Of a stretch of 46,268 nucleotides of DNA, positions 1-9,527 are shown one piece after another. Origin of the DNA: an uncultured Prochlorococcus sp. (lineage in GTDB: Bacteria; Cyanobacteriota; Cyanobacteriia; PCC-6307; Cyanobiaceae); contig CACGBT010000012.1 of the NCBI GenBank assembly GCA_902571335.1, positions 1 through 46,268 on the forward strand, written 5' to 3'. A model generated the notes under the pieces. It was not told the origin of the DNA, ran no database searches, and saw only the letters and a list, made by a program, of their open reading frames with translations. The translations under genes and the position numbers were made by a program. The number at the start of each line of letters is the position of its first letter. Position 1 is the first letter of the stretch.

Positions 1-1007
1 TGTATCTTCTTGCCAGTAACTGTCCCAAAAAGCTTTCTCACAATTAATTTTGAAATTCTATGTTGATGCCAATTATTTAATTCGACGACACTTTCCCAAA
101 ACTTAGCTACTTCGTTAAGTCCAAAATAATTTGATAAATAAACTAAATTTAAAATATCTTTTTTAAAACAGCTACCGCCAAAGCCTGGTCCAGAGACTAA
201 AAATTTTGGTCCTATCCTATGATCTGTTCCAATTGCTCTAGCAACTTCCCTTACATCCGCACCAGTAGTTTCACACAAAGCACTTATAGAGTTTATTGAA
301 CTTATGCGTTGAGCTAAAAAGGCATTAGCTGTTAATTTGGCTAATTCACTACTCCAAATATTGGTATGCAATATTTTATGCTTTGGGACCCATCTACTAT
401 ATATATTACTTAGGGCAAGAATAGCTTCTTCACTTTCCCCACCAATTAAGACTCTATCAGGTTCCTTAAGATCTTTAATCGCTGAACCTTCCGCTAGAAA
501 TTCTGGATTCGATAAAACATCAAATTTTTTAGATAAATGTACCTTTTGATAATTATTATTGGAAGCTTCAAGTATTGTTTTAATGACTTCGGCTGTTTTT
601 ACAGGTAAGGTACTTTTTTCTACGACAATAGTATGACCTCTTGAATACTTTGCAACTTCTCTAGCACAAGCCTCTACCCATTTCAGATCACTGGCTTGGC
701 CAGCTCCAATACCTTTTTTCTTGGTAGGGGTGTTAACAGATATAAATACAACATCAGCTTCGGCAATATTTTCCTCTACTTTAGTTGAAAAAAATAAGTT
801 CTTCCCTCTGCATCTTCCAACTATTTCCTCCAAACCAGGTTCGTAAATAGGTAGATTCTCTAAATTTTTGTCGTTCCATAAATTTATTCGTTCTTGATTA
901 TTGTCTACAACATTGACTTTTATATCTGGACATTTATCTGCTATTACGGACATAGTTGGTCCACCTACATAACCAGCCCCAATACAACATATATTTTTTA
1001 TTTGCAT
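1..1007 (-). CDS. ugd: UDP-glucose 6-dehydrogenase, C-terminus cut by window edge
   Basis: This enzyme oxidises UDP-glucose to UDP-glucuronate with two NAD+, supplying uronic acid for surface polysaccharide. About 335 residues are visible; the C-terminus lies beyond base 1. The N-terminus reads [17 protein letters not shown], a Rossmann GxGYVG motif at residues 10-15. The conserved segments [25 protein letters not shown] and [13 protein letters not shown] are present. The catalytic cysteine motif [10 protein letters not shown] places the nucleophile at about Cys280. The wording of these motifs, with long matches such as [20 protein letters not shown], is that of the animal/plant-type UGDH clade rather than the short bacterial Ugd. 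It lies upstream of the other EPS genes on the minus strand, with manC about 80 bases before it in transcription order. Confidence 0.95.
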   Translation of the reverse strand, partial: MQIKNICCIGAGYVGGPTMSVIADKCPDIKVNVVDNNQERINLWNDKNLENLPIYEPGLEEIVGRCRGKNLFFSTKVEENIAEADVVFISVNTPTKKKGIGAGQASDLKWVEACAREVAKYSRGHTIVVEKSTLPVKTAEVIKTILEASNNNYQKVHLSKKFDVLSNPEFLAEGSAIKDLKEPDRVLIGGESEEAILALSNIYSRWVPKHKILHTNIWSSELAKLTANAFLAQRISSINSISALCETTGADVREVARAIGTDHRIGPKFLVSGPGFGGSCFKKDILNLVYLSNYFGLNEVAKFWESVVELNNWHQHRISKLIVRKLFGTVTGKKI

Positions 1008-1088
1008 TATCTTATTTAATTAATCTAGTATAGTTTACTATTTTGTTTAATTAATTAAGATATTAATTTTAATAATCATTATGTAAAA

Positions 1089-2534
1089 TTAGCTTTTTTC
1101 AGAGCGCCCATATTTATCTTCAAATCTGACTATATCATCCTCTCCAACATAAGAACCACTTTGTACTTCGATAATTATAAGATCTACTTTTTCAGGATTA
1201 GTTAATCTATGTTTTGATCCTAAAGGTATGTATATGCTTTGATTTTCAGAAAGAAAAGTTATATTACCATTTAATTCTACTTTAGCAGTCCCTTTGACAA
1301 CCACCCAGTGTTCTGATCTGTGATGATGCATTTGCAATGAAATACTCTCGCCAGGTTTTACTAATATTGACTTTACTTGCCATCTTTTGTCTTTTGCTAA
1401 AGATAAATAATGCCCCCAGGGCCTATATATCTTTTGATGTTTGTAGCTAGCTGTTTCTCCTTTATCTTTTAATATTTGAACGATTTCTTTTACACTTTGA
1501 GTTTTATTTTTTTTGCTTATTAAAAGAGCATCATTTGTATCTACAACTATAAGATCATCGAGACCAATTCCAGCAATAAGCCTTTTTTCACTTCTTAAAT
1601 AGCAATTTTTTGAGTCCTTTAGAAAAACATTTCCACTTCTTAAATTGTTATTTTCATCTTTTTCTGAAGTTTCCCAGACGGCTTCCCAACTTCCTATATC
1701 ATTCCAACCAGCATTTAATGGTAATACTATCCCATTTTTAGTATTCTCCATCACTGAAATATCAAAAGATACATTTGGACAGTTTTCAAAATATTTCTCA
1801 TTAACTCTTACAAACTCCAAATCATTTTCACTTTTATTAATTGATTTTTCACAGTGGTTAAGAATTTCGGGACAGTATTTTTTCATTTCTGAGAGAACTG
1901 TTTTTGCTTTAAATAAAAAAATCCCACTGTTCCAGGTATATCTTTTGTCTTTTATAAACTCACATGCTTTTTCATATGAAGGTTTTTCTGTGAAAGCTTT
2001 TATTTTATTTCCCTTTATTCCACTTAAATTAAATGGTTGATCAGATTTTATATAGCCATATCCTGTTTGTGGAGATGTTGGAACAACCCCAAAAGTTACT
2101 AGTTTATCTTTATCAGCATAGTTGATACCTAAATTAATAACATCAATAAAATTTTTTGTTTTTTTTATTACGTGATCTGAGGACAATATCAGAAGCATAG
2201 GATCAATCTCTTTCTTAATTGCTATTAATGCTGCAAGGGTTATCGCGGGACCTGTATTTCTTCCAAAAGGTTCTAAAAGGATTGTATTTTTTTCAACTTT
2301 TATTTCTCTCATTTGTTCTGCAGCTATGAATCTGTGTTCCTCATTGCAAATTAAAATAGGATTCAGTAAATTTTCTAGATTAGAAATTCTTTGATAAGTT
2401 TCTTGTAAGAGAGATTTTTGTTCTTGCGAAACTAAAGATAAGTATTGTTTGGGATAACTTTTTCTAGATAGTGGCCATAGACGGGTTCCTGAACCACCGC
2501 ATAATATTACTGGTATGATATTTTTTGATTTCAT
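1089..2534 (-). CDS. manC: Mannose-1-phosphate guanylyltransferase / mannose-6-phosphate isomerase (type II)
   Basis: A 481-residue bifunctional ManC/XanB-type enzyme making GDP-mannose from mannose-1-phosphate, often with a C-terminal phosphomannose isomerase activity. The nucleotidyltransferase signature GGSGTRLWPLSRKSYPKQ is at residues 13-30. FTEKP and WNSGIFLF follow, as in the family. The C-terminal ~115 residues form a cupin: RPWGHYLSL, then a metal-site-like QMHHHRSEHW stretch and VVKGTAKVELNG. Length matches full-length type II enzymes. It probably supplies GDP-sugars to the same surface glycan as the UDP-glucose dehydrogenase next to it. Function is confident; the final sugar product is not visible from sequence. 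Confidence 0.95.
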   Translation of the reverse strand: MKSKNIIPVILCGGSGTRLWPLSRKSYPKQYLSLVSQEQKSLLQETYQRISNLENLLNPILICNEEHRFIAAEQMREIKVEKNTILLEPFGRNTGPAITLAALIAIKKEIDPMLLILSSDHVIKKTKNFIDVINLGINYADKDKLVTFGVVPTSPQTGYGYIKSDQPFNLSGIKGNKIKAFTEKPSYEKACEFIKDKRYTWNSGIFLFKAKTVLSEMKKYCPEILNHCEKSINKSENDLEFVRVNEKYFENCPNVSFDISVMENTKNGIVLPLNAGWNDIGSWEAVWETSEKDENNNLRSGNVFLKDSKNCYLRSEKRLIAGIGLDDLIVVDTNDALLISKKNKTQSVKEIVQILKDKGETASYKHQKIYRPWGHYLSLAKDKRWQVKSILVKPGESISLQMHHHRSEHWVVVKGTAKVELNGNITFLSENQSIYIPLGSKHRLTNPEKVDLIIIEVQSGSYVGEDDIVRFEDKYGRSEKS

Positions 2535-2645
2535 TTATAAATATGACTTTAATATAATTTTTAATTAATAATTTAGCATTTTTAGAATTTTTTATCTTTC
2601 TGGAGATCTCAAAAAAATTAAATTTTTTTAAATTAACTTCTTTAT

Positions 2646-3464
2646 TTATAAGAAATTTAGAAAGGTATTATCTCCTTTTAAGAATCTTTTTAAACTATTT
2701 AGCATATTATTTTGAAATATCCTGATAAGAAATATAAATATAATAGATATTGAGGAATTAGTTCTTATTAATAAAAGGGTCATTATTAATATCATTACAA
2801 TTGTATTAGTTAAGGGTTTAAACATTTTTGAATCGATATTCAAAACTTCAAAAAACTTTAAAACAAATCCATCTAAATAAAGTCTGTGTTTTTTCTTATT
2901 TATATCTATTTTATTATTTTTGATACTAGTCATTAAATTATACAAATAGCAGCCAAGAATAATAATTAAAGAAATTTGATAATCATAAATAAAGATAGAT
3001 AAGAAAAGGATTAAACAGAAAAGAATATTTTCAGAATTCAAAATAAAGTTATTTATTTTTTTATTTAATTGTTTCTTATAAAGAGGAGTGTTCGTTGCTA
3101 ATGATTTGTTATTTAAATTAATAGCTAATAATTCTTTTTTTATCTTTTCAACATAGAAAGCTTTTAGTTTGTGAATATATAAAAGACTAAAAAGAGCAAA
3201 AATTATTAGTATTAAAAAAAATGAATAAGTATATGAGTCTGGAGGAGCATTGAATTTAAAAAATTCAAAAATGTTTTTTATTGTATATGAAAATTTTTTT
3301 TCTGAAACTGATTTTATTGCTTGTATTGGAATTATAAAAAGTGCAATTGAGTTGAGCTTGTATAATACCCCTAGTAAAATTGGTAATGCGAATACATGTG
3401 TTCTCTTATTTTTAAAGAGCTTTAAAAAAGAATATATATTTAGGAAAACATTATTTTCTTTCAT
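2646..3464 (-). CDS. Multi-pass membrane protein, resembles an ABC-exporter membrane domain without ATPase
   Basis: A 272-residue lysine- and isoleucine-rich protein of unknown function. Hydrophobic segments at about 25-48, 80-97, 145-160, 163-182, 219-233 and 237-252 suggest six membrane helices. The long charged stretch between helices 2 and 3 and the short gap between 3 and 4 resemble the layout of an ABC exporter transmembrane domain. No Walker A, ABC signature or Walker B follows, and the frame stops right after helix 6. It could be a divergent stand-alone membrane protein or a truncated half-transporter. It lies between manC and the divergent phosphonate operon, so a role in moving glycan or lipid is possible but unproven. 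Confidence 0.6.
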   Translation of the reverse strand: MKENNVFLNIYSFLKLFKNKRTHVFALPILLGVLYKLNSIALFIIPIQAIKSVSEKKFSYTIKNIFEFFKFNAPPDSYTYSFFLILIIFALFSLLYIHKLKAFYVEKIKKELLAINLNNKSLATNTPLYKKQLNKKINNFILNSENILFCLILFLSIFIYDYQISLIIILGCYLYNLMTSIKNNKIDINKKKHRLYLDGFVLKFFEVLNIDSKMFKPLTNTIVMILIMTLLLIRTNSSISIIFIFLIRIFQNNMLNSLKRFLKGDNTFLNFL

Positions 3465-3674
3465 TAAAACATATATTTAATATTAGTGATTTTTCAAATA
3501 AAGTATTTTGTTGAAAATATTTTAATTCTATTAAGTTAATTTAAAACAATATTTATAATAAATCAACTTCTAGTATCTAAAAAATTTATCTTAATTTCTA
3601 ATAATAGAATTTGTTATTAAGTGAGCATTTTAGATTAAGATATTATTAATAAAAATTTAAATCTTATTTAAACA

Positions 3675-4565
3675 ATGAGTAAAAGAAAAAATTATAAAAA
3701 TTTTTTAGAATTTTCTTCTGATGTTTTCCCAGAGGAAAAGTTATTAATTGATCCATTTTTAAGTCGCTACTACCGCCCTTTCTCACTTCGTTTGAGTTGG
3801 ATACTTTATAAAACAAATATCACTCCTAATTTTGTAACGGTTTTGCAAATAATAATAGGATTGAGTGCCTGCTTATTAATATCATTATTTCCAACGCAAA
3901 ATGTTTTTATTACAGGGGTTATTATTTTACATTTAGCTTATCTATTGGATTGTTGTGATGGAGAGATTGCAAGAGCAAAGAAAATGGATAGCCTGCAAGG
4001 AGTGTTTTTAGATAAATTTGCTCATGCGATAACCATGCCATCAATTTTTATGGCAGTAAGCTTATATTATTGTAAGTTTTTTATTGATTATCAGTTTTTT
4101 ATTCTATTAATTTCTTTTTTATCAAGTCTTTGTACTTTTAATCCCGTTAATAGATTAGTAAGCACTATTGTTCAACAGTTAATAAGCAAAAAACAATACT
4201 CTCAATATGATTTAAATAAATATATGAAAAATAGTGAATTTAAAAATGAAAATGATGCTTTTCAGTTTGTTGAAGACGAATACTTTATTAAGCCAGCAGA
4301 AAAAAATTTTAAAAAAGTTTTAAAAAAGAAAATGCTTAAATTTGGCAAGCAATTTTTCCGTCATGTTAGTTACTTATTTTTTATAACAATTCTATTAATT
4401 CTTGAATTATTAGGTCTCTCAAAAAATATAATTTTGACTCTTTGGCTTTTTATTTTGCTATCAGTTATTGCGAAAGAAATATATGGGTTGCAATTAGTAA
4501 TTTACAAGGATTTGATATTAAAGAGATATACTAGATTATTATCTAAACTTGAGATAAATTTTTAA
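3675..4565 (+). CDS. CDP-alcohol phosphatidyltransferase family protein with altered active-site motif
   Basis: An integral membrane transferase of 296 residues. Family members move a phospho-alcohol from a CDP-alcohol, releasing CMP. The motif D-x2-DG-x2-AR-x8-G-x3-D-x3-D is readable as D92, D95, G96, A99, R100, G109 and D113, but the last aspartate, normally the catalytic base, is His117 (LDKFAHAI). Hydrophobic segments are seen around residues 52-72, 77-93, 118-158 and 227-270. It opens the plus-strand phosphonate cluster, 43 bases before a LicD gene. Inference: it may use a CMP-phosphonate made downstream, yielding a phosphonolipid or lipid-linked intermediate; an ordinary CDP-alcohol donor is equally compatible. 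Family assignment is firm, substrate unknown. Confidence 0.85.
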   Translation: MSKRKNYKNFLEFSSDVFPEEKLLIDPFLSRYYRPFSLRLSWILYKTNITPNFVTVLQIIIGLSACLLISLFPTQNVFITGVIILHLAYLLDCCDGEIARAKKMDSLQGVFLDKFAHAITMPSIFMAVSLYYCKFFIDYQFFILLISFLSSLCTFNPVNRLVSTIVQQLISKKQYSQYDLNKYMKNSEFKNENDAFQFVEDEYFIKPAEKNFKKVLKKKMLKFGKQFFRHVSYLFFITILLILELLGLSKNIILTLWLFILLSVIAKEIYGLQLVIYKDLILKRYTRLLSKLEINF

Positions 4566-4608
4566 AAAACAAAGAAAAATTTAAATATTTAAAATATGTA
4601 GATAAATT

Positions 4609-5778
4609 ATGAACTATTTATCAAGAATTGGCATTGTACATTACTTACTCAATAAGCAATATCCAATATTTATTAGATTTGTTTTTTCCTCATTATTTTT
4701 TTTTACCTCTTTTTTAATAACATTAGATTATAAATTAAGTTCTCTTTTTTTTAAAAGAGTTTTGTTGAGAAATGATCTTAAGAGTGAGTCAAGGAGATTA
4801 GTTTGGATTCTGAAAAGAAAAATCTTAGTAATTACAGAAAAAACTGATTTAATGTTTGATTTCTGTAATGGATTGAATTTAGAAGAACTAGCAATAATAA
4901 AGAGTAGTTTTTTGAAATCTATAAATTCTAGTGAAAATATATATTCTGAAATAGATTTATTAAAAATATTTGCTTACGAAATTAATTATTTCAAAGAGTC
5001 CAAATCTAATAGTATTCCTTTTGAAAAGTTTAAGGCTCAATATTACAAGGTTAAGAAATTTTTAAATCAAAAAAAAATTAATAGAAATAACATAATACCA
5101 AAAATTAATAAAAGAAAATTTTCAAAAAAAAACCGTGGTATTAGCGCTATAAAGGCTCAAAAAGTACTAATTGATATCAATAATCTTTTTGAGAAGAATA
5201 ATTTTGAGTGGTTTCCAATATCTGGAACTTTTTTAGGTTTTATCCGGGAAAACTCTTTTCTTAGTCATGATATTGATATTGATATTGGTTTGATTAATAA
5301 TAAAATATCGTTTGAAAAACTTAAGAATGTTCTAGAGAAAAGTCATATCTTTGAAATTTCTAAAATTGAATATCAAAGAAGTTTTTTTAATAAGAATGAT
5401 TATTTAAATAGACCAACTTTCGCAAGAGTAATCCATAAGAATGGCATTAATGTCGATTTATACTTGCATTTTAAAGAAGGTAATTTTATATACCATGGAA
5501 CTTCAAGTATTATGTGGAAAAACACGCCTTTTGATTTATGTAATTACAAAATCTACGGTCTAAATTTAAAAGTACCTTCAAATAGTGACCTTTACCTATC
5601 AGAAACTTATGGAGATTGGCTTAAGGAAAAGATAAATTATAATTTTCATAGGGATATGCTATCTGTAAGAGGGGCACAAAATTATCTTGGTCTTGAATAT
5701 TTGCTAAGAAGGAAACTATATTGTGGAAAAGATTCTGGTGAACAAATAAGTATGCTTGAAGAATTAATTCTTAAATAG
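4609..5778 (+). CDS. LicD-family phospho(no)transferase, membrane anchored
   Basis: A 389-residue protein with a C-terminal LicD/fukutin-type nucleotidyltransferase-fold domain. The signature GTFLGFIRENSFLSHDIDID is at residues 206-225, including the metal-binding DxD pair. LicD proteins transfer phosphocholine from CDP-choline to cell-surface sugars, and homologues occur in many phosphonate clusters, where CMP-phosphonates are the presumed donors. A hydrophobic stretch at about residues 19-45 could anchor it to the membrane. The region between 50 and 180 is lysine-rich and not recognised. It sits between the CDP-alcohol transferase and the PEP mutase fusion, so transfer of a phosphonate headgroup to glycan is the favoured role. 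Acceptor unknown. Confidence 0.85.
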   Translation: MNYLSRIGIVHYLLNKQYPIFIRFVFSSLFFFTSFLITLDYKLSSLFFKRVLLRNDLKSESRRLVWILKRKILVITEKTDLMFDFCNGLNLEELAIIKSSFLKSINSSENIYSEIDLLKIFAYEINYFKESKSNSIPFEKFKAQYYKVKKFLNQKKINRNNIIPKINKRKFSKKNRGISAIKAQKVLIDINNLFEKNNFEWFPISGTFLGFIRENSFLSHDIDIDIGLINNKISFEKLKNVLEKSHIFEISKIEYQRSFFNKNDYLNRPTFARVIHKNGINVDLYLHFKEGNFIYHGTSSIMWKNTPFDLCNYKIYGLNLKVPSNSDLYLSETYGDWLKEKINYNFHRDMLSVRGAQNYLGLEYLLRRKLYCGKDSGEQISMLEELILK

Positions 5779-5884
5779 GTATTTGGAAAAACTATGTATA
5801 TCAATTTAACTACTGTACTAGAATCTCCCAATTAATACCAAAGATGATATATATTCTTTCAGACTGCGGTATTTACCTAATTTC

Positions 5885-7195
5885 ATGAATCAAAAAATAG
5901 TTTACGTTGGAATAAGTGCAGATATAATGCATCCTGGTCATATAAATATTCTCAAAGAAGCCTCAAAGTATGGTCAAGTTATTGTCGGCCTACTTACAGA
6001 TAAAGCTATTGCATCTTATAAGAGACTGCCTTTTTTAACGTTTGATCAAAGAAAAAAAGTAATAGAAAATATGAAGCAAGTCTATAAGGTTGTTCCTCAG
6101 GAGACTTTAGACTATAGGCCTAATTTAGAAAAAATTAGACCCGACATAGTTGTGCACGGAGATGATTGGAAAAAAGGAGTTCAATCAAAAATACGCCAAC
6201 AGGTTATCGATACACTCACTGTTTGGAAGGGAGAACTGATTGAAGTTCCATATACTCCTGGGATTTCCTCTACTCAACTTATAAATGCTCATAAAGATTT
6301 AGGAACTACCCCTGATCGGCGCAGATCACAACTTAGGAGATTACTTAATTCTAAGCCTCTTATAAGAATATTAGAGACACATAATGGTCTCTCAAGCCTA
6401 ATAGCAGAGGATATTGAGATTGAGGATGAGAATGGGACTCATAGTTTTGATGGTGTTTGGTCAAGTAGTTTAACTGATTCAACTGCTAAGGGCATGCCTG
6501 ACATTGAGGCTGTAGATCCAAGTAGTAGGGCAAACTCAGTAGATCAAATTTTTAATGTTACTACAAAACCCATGATCTATGACAGTGATACTGGTGGCAA
6601 GCCAGAACATTTTTCTTACACTGTGAAAAATTTGGAAAGATTAGGAGTTTCAGCTGTTGTTATAGAAGATAAAATAGGCTTAAAAAAGAATTCACTATTT
6701 GGTACTGAAGTTCCTCAGCAACAAGATTCTATAGATGATTTCTGCAACAAAATAAGAGTAGGTAAAAACGCGCAGGTTAGTGAAGATTTTATGATAATTT
6801 CTCGCTGTGAAAGTCTAATTCTTGATCAAGGAATGGAGGATGCTGTTAAGAGATGTAGGGCTTATTTAGAAGCCGGGTCCGATGGAATAATGATTCATTC
6901 TCGCAAATCTGATGGCAAAGAAATTTTAGAATTCTGCGAATACTATAAAGAGTTTGGAGCAGGAAAGCCTTTAGTGGTAGTGCCCTCTTCTTTTGATAAA
7001 ATAACTGAAAAAGAATTTGAGGAAGCAGGTGTAAATATTGTAATTTATGCAAATCATATGTTAAGAGCAGCTTATCCTGCTATGTATAAAACTGCAAAAT
7101 CAATCTTACAAAATAAAAGAGCTTTTGAGGCAAGAGAATTTTGTATGTCAATAAAAGAAATTTTGGAGATTATACCTGGGACTAAAAATGCTTAA
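5885..7195 (+). CDS. pepM: Bifunctional cytidylyltransferase - phosphoenolpyruvate mutase
   Basis: A 436-residue two-domain enzyme. Residues 1-135 are a cytidylyltransferase with HPGH at 16-19 and ISSTQLI at 127-133. Residues ~155-436 are PEP mutase, which makes the C-P bond by rearranging PEP to phosphonopyruvate. The mutase signature [10 protein letters not shown] is intact at 261-270, the loop [10 protein letters not shown] is at 190-199, the Mg-binding DSD is at 233-235, and IMIHSRK is at 335-341. The EDKxGxKxNS signature separates true mutases from isocitrate-lyase relatives. The same order (cytidylyltransferase then mutase) is known from Fom1 of fosfomycin producers, where the first domain activates 2-hydroxyethylphosphonate with CTP. 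The reading frame overlaps the decarboxylase gene by 8 bases, so the two are translationally coupled. Confidence 0.96.
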   Translation: MNQKIVYVGISADIMHPGHINILKEASKYGQVIVGLLTDKAIASYKRLPFLTFDQRKKVIENMKQVYKVVPQETLDYRPNLEKIRPDIVVHGDDWKKGVQSKIRQQVIDTLTVWKGELIEVPYTPGISSTQLINAHKDLGTTPDRRRSQLRRLLNSKPLIRILETHNGLSSLIAEDIEIEDENGTHSFDGVWSSSLTDSTAKGMPDIEAVDPSSRANSVDQIFNVTTKPMIYDSDTGGKPEHFSYTVKNLERLGVSAVVIEDKIGLKKNSLFGTEVPQQQDSIDDFCNKIRVGKNAQVSEDFMIISRCESLILDQGMEDAVKRCRAYLEAGSDGIMIHSRKSDGKEILEFCEYYKEFGAGKPLVVVPSSFDKITEKEFEEAGVNIVIYANHMLRAAYPAMYKTAKSILQNKRAFEAREFCMSIKEILEIIPGTKNA

Positions 7196-8333
7196 ACCTC
7201 AAACTCTAGTAGATTTTCTTAAAAAAAATAATATTAGCTTTTTCTCAGGAGTTCCTGATTCTTTATTAAAAGATTTTTGTGCTTATGTGGATGATGAATT
7301 TCCTTCAGGAAATCATATTATCGCTGCAAATGAAGGATCTGCAGTAGGTCTTGCAATTGGTCATCATCTGTCTTCTGGGAAAGTCCCTCTTGTATATTTG
7401 CAAAATTCTGGCCTTGGTAATACTATTAACCCATTGATATCACTAGCAAGCGAAGAAGTATATTCAATCCCAATACTTTTGCTCATAGGTTGGAGAGGAG
7501 AGCCAGGGATTAAAGATGAACCACAACATGTACATCAGGGAAGAATCACCCCCTCTTTATTAGAAGTAATGGACATACCATTTACAATTATTGATTCAAA
7601 TATGGATCAATTAGAGGTATTAAATTTAATCGAAAAACAAATTATAAATTGTCAAAAATTTAAAAAGCCAGTTTGTATCCTTGTAAGAAAAGGAACTTTT
7701 GAAACCTATAAAAAGAAAATTAACAAATCCGTTAATTTTCAATTTGAGCTTGAGAGAGAGGAAGCAGTTCAAATTGCTACTAAAGTTTGTGAGCCAGATT
7801 CAGTTATTGTTTGTACTACAGGCATGCTCTCTAGGGAATTGTTTGAATTTAGGGCTAATCATAAATTAGGACATGGCAAAGATTTCTTATGTGTAGGAGG
7901 AATGGGGCATGCTTCTCAAATAGCAACAGGTATCGCAATTGACCAACCTGATCGGCCCGTTTATTGTTTTGATGGTGATGGAGCAGCATTGATGCATATG
8001 GGTTCAATGGCTATAACGGGAACAAAAAATTTACCAAATCTTATTCATCTTGTATTTAATAATGGATGTCATGAATCAGTCGGAGGTCAGCCAACAGTTG
8101 CACAAAAATTTAAATTAAGTAATGTTGCTTCCTCACTAGGTTATAAGTTCTCAGAAACAGTTAGTGATGAGATAAATCTTAAGGAAACAATTATTAAAGC
8201 TCAATTAAACAAAGCTTCTTCTTTTATAGAGATCTTAGTTAGATCTGGACATAGATCTGATATTGGTAGGCCTACAACTACGCCAATTGAAAATAAAAAT
8301 GCTCTAATGAAAAGTCTTAATTACGATACATAA
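7188..8333 (+). CDS. ppd: Phosphonopyruvate decarboxylase (ThDP-dependent)
   Basis: Decarboxylates phosphonopyruvate to phosphonoacetaldehyde, the irreversible step that pulls the unfavourable PEP mutase reaction forward. The protein is 381 residues, the usual family size, with [10 protein letters not shown] at 21-30, a ThDP-activating glutamate in AANEGSA (Glu49), and the ThDP/Mg motif starting GDG at 263-265 and ending NN at 291-292. The conserved [13 protein letters not shown] follows. Its ATG lies inside the end of the mutase gene, and its TAA abuts the ATG of the alcohol dehydrogenase, so all three are one translationally coupled operon. Function is confident from motifs and context together. 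Confidence 0.96.
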   Translation: MLKPQTLVDFLKKNNISFFSGVPDSLLKDFCAYVDDEFPSGNHIIAANEGSAVGLAIGHHLSSGKVPLVYLQNSGLGNTINPLISLASEEVYSIPILLLIGWRGEPGIKDEPQHVHQGRITPSLLEVMDIPFTIIDSNMDQLEVLNLIEKQIINCQKFKKPVCILVRKGTFETYKKKINKSVNFQFELEREEAVQIATKVCEPDSVIVCTTGMLSRELFEFRANHKLGHGKDFLCVGGMGHASQIATGIAIDQPDRPVYCFDGDGAALMHMGSMAITGTKNLPNLIHLVFNNGCHESVGGQPTVAQKFKLSNVASSLGYKFSETVSDEINLKETIIKAQLNKASSFIEILVRSGHRSDIGRPTTTPIENKNALMKSLNYDT

Positions 8334-9464
8334 ATGTCTCAGAGAGTAATTTCAGGTTTAGGTTCTATTTCGAAATTAAAGAATATTCTTGAGGACGAAG
8401 ATTCTAAGAATATCTTATTTGTTACAGGTAAAAAATCATTTTTAACCTCAGGTGCTGCAGCGGCTACCAAAGCTATATTCAATAATTTTAATGTTATTAG
8501 GTTTAACGATTTTGAAATAAATCCGAAACTTGAGGATGCTATCAAAGGAACTGAAATTGCTAGAAAGAAAAATATAGACACAATTGTCTCTATCGGAGGT
8601 GGGAGCGTTATTGATATGGCAAAATTAATTTTGGCATTTTTGGATATTGATCAAGATGTTGAAAAGATTATTGATGGGAATATAAAAGCAAAAATTTCTA
8701 GTGTAAAACATATTTCTATTCCAACAACTGCTGGTACTGGAAGTGAATCAACACATTTTGCTGTTGTTTACAGTAATAAAAAAAAATACTCTGTTGCAGC
8801 TGATTTTTTAATGCCAAAAATAGTAGTTTTGGACGGAATGCTTTTTTTAAGTAATTCTTCTGATCAGAAAGCATTTAATGGTCTAGATGCCTTGGCACAG
8901 GCAATTGAAAGTCACTGGGCATGCGGAAGTACAAATGAAAGTAAATCTTTTTCAAGAAAAGCGATACCTATTTTATTTAGAGAATTACCAAAGATTGTTT
9001 CAGGGCAGGCAAAAATGGAAAAGTTTCAGAATTTTATGGAAGCGGCTAATTTAGCTGGAAAAGCTATTAATATTTCAAAGACTACATCACCTCATGCATT
9101 TTCTTACTCTTTTACAAGTGAATATTCTATTCCTCACGGTCAGGCTGTCTGGTTAACATTGCCAAAGATTTTTGAGGTTCACAAAAATGCATTAGATTGT
9201 AATAGTCAAAGTATTTTGAACTATAGGGAATTAAAAATTTCTATTGAAGAAATTATAAATTTACTAGGTATCAATCATATTGATATTTCAGATAGACTCA
9301 AAAACTTTGTAAAGGATTTAGGGTTAGAATGTAGTATGGAGAAACTTGGATTAACCACGATTAGCTCTCGGGAAGATATATCTAAAAAAGTAAACTTAGA
9401 AAGACTTAAAAATAATCCAGTTGTTTTAACTAAAGAAAATATTTGTGAAATTTTTAATATCTAA
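8334..9464 (+). CDS. Iron-type alcohol dehydrogenase, likely phosphonoacetaldehyde reductase
   Basis: A 376-residue group III (iron-containing) alcohol dehydrogenase, probably reducing phosphonoacetaldehyde to 2-hydroxyethylphosphonate, like PhpC/FomC. The NAD(P) motif GGGSVIDMAK is at 88-97 and TTAGTGSEST at 131-140. Of the four usual metal ligands, Asp185, His254 and His268 are present, but the second, a His in the DALTHA motif of relatives, is Gln189 (LDALAQAIES). From memory, Gln occurs here in phosphonate-linked members, so it may be a subfamily mark. Its ATG directly follows the decarboxylase stop (TAAATG). No transaminase is present, so the pathway points to hydroxyethyl- rather than aminoethylphosphonate. 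Specificity is inferred from context. Confidence 0.88.
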   Translation: MSQRVISGLGSISKLKNILEDEDSKNILFVTGKKSFLTSGAAAATKAIFNNFNVIRFNDFEINPKLEDAIKGTEIARKKNIDTIVSIGGGSVIDMAKLILAFLDIDQDVEKIIDGNIKAKISSVKHISIPTTAGTGSESTHFAVVYSNKKKYSVAADFLMPKIVVLDGMLFLSNSSDQKAFNGLDALAQAIESHWACGSTNESKSFSRKAIPILFRELPKIVSGQAKMEKFQNFMEAANLAGKAINISKTTSPHAFSYSFTSEYSIPHGQAVWLTLPKIFEVHKNALDCNSQSILNYRELKISIEEIINLLGINHIDISDRLKNFVKDLGLECSMEKLGLTTISSREDISKKVNLERLKNNPVVLTKENICEIFNI

Positions 9465-9527
9465 TAATTAAAATTATAAACAAATTATATATTTTAGAAA
9501 AGAAAATTTTGACAATTAACAAAAGCT

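Noticed and set aside
1645..2040. A 131-codon open frame on the plus strand inside manC
   Set aside because: It is antisense to a strongly supported enzyme, shows no family motif, and has composition expected of a shadow frame.
2535..2645. An open frame after the ABC-like membrane protein that might be a remnant of an ATPase domain
   Set aside because: Only about 37 codons, in a shifted frame, with no Walker or signature motif. Such a run is not unusual by chance.
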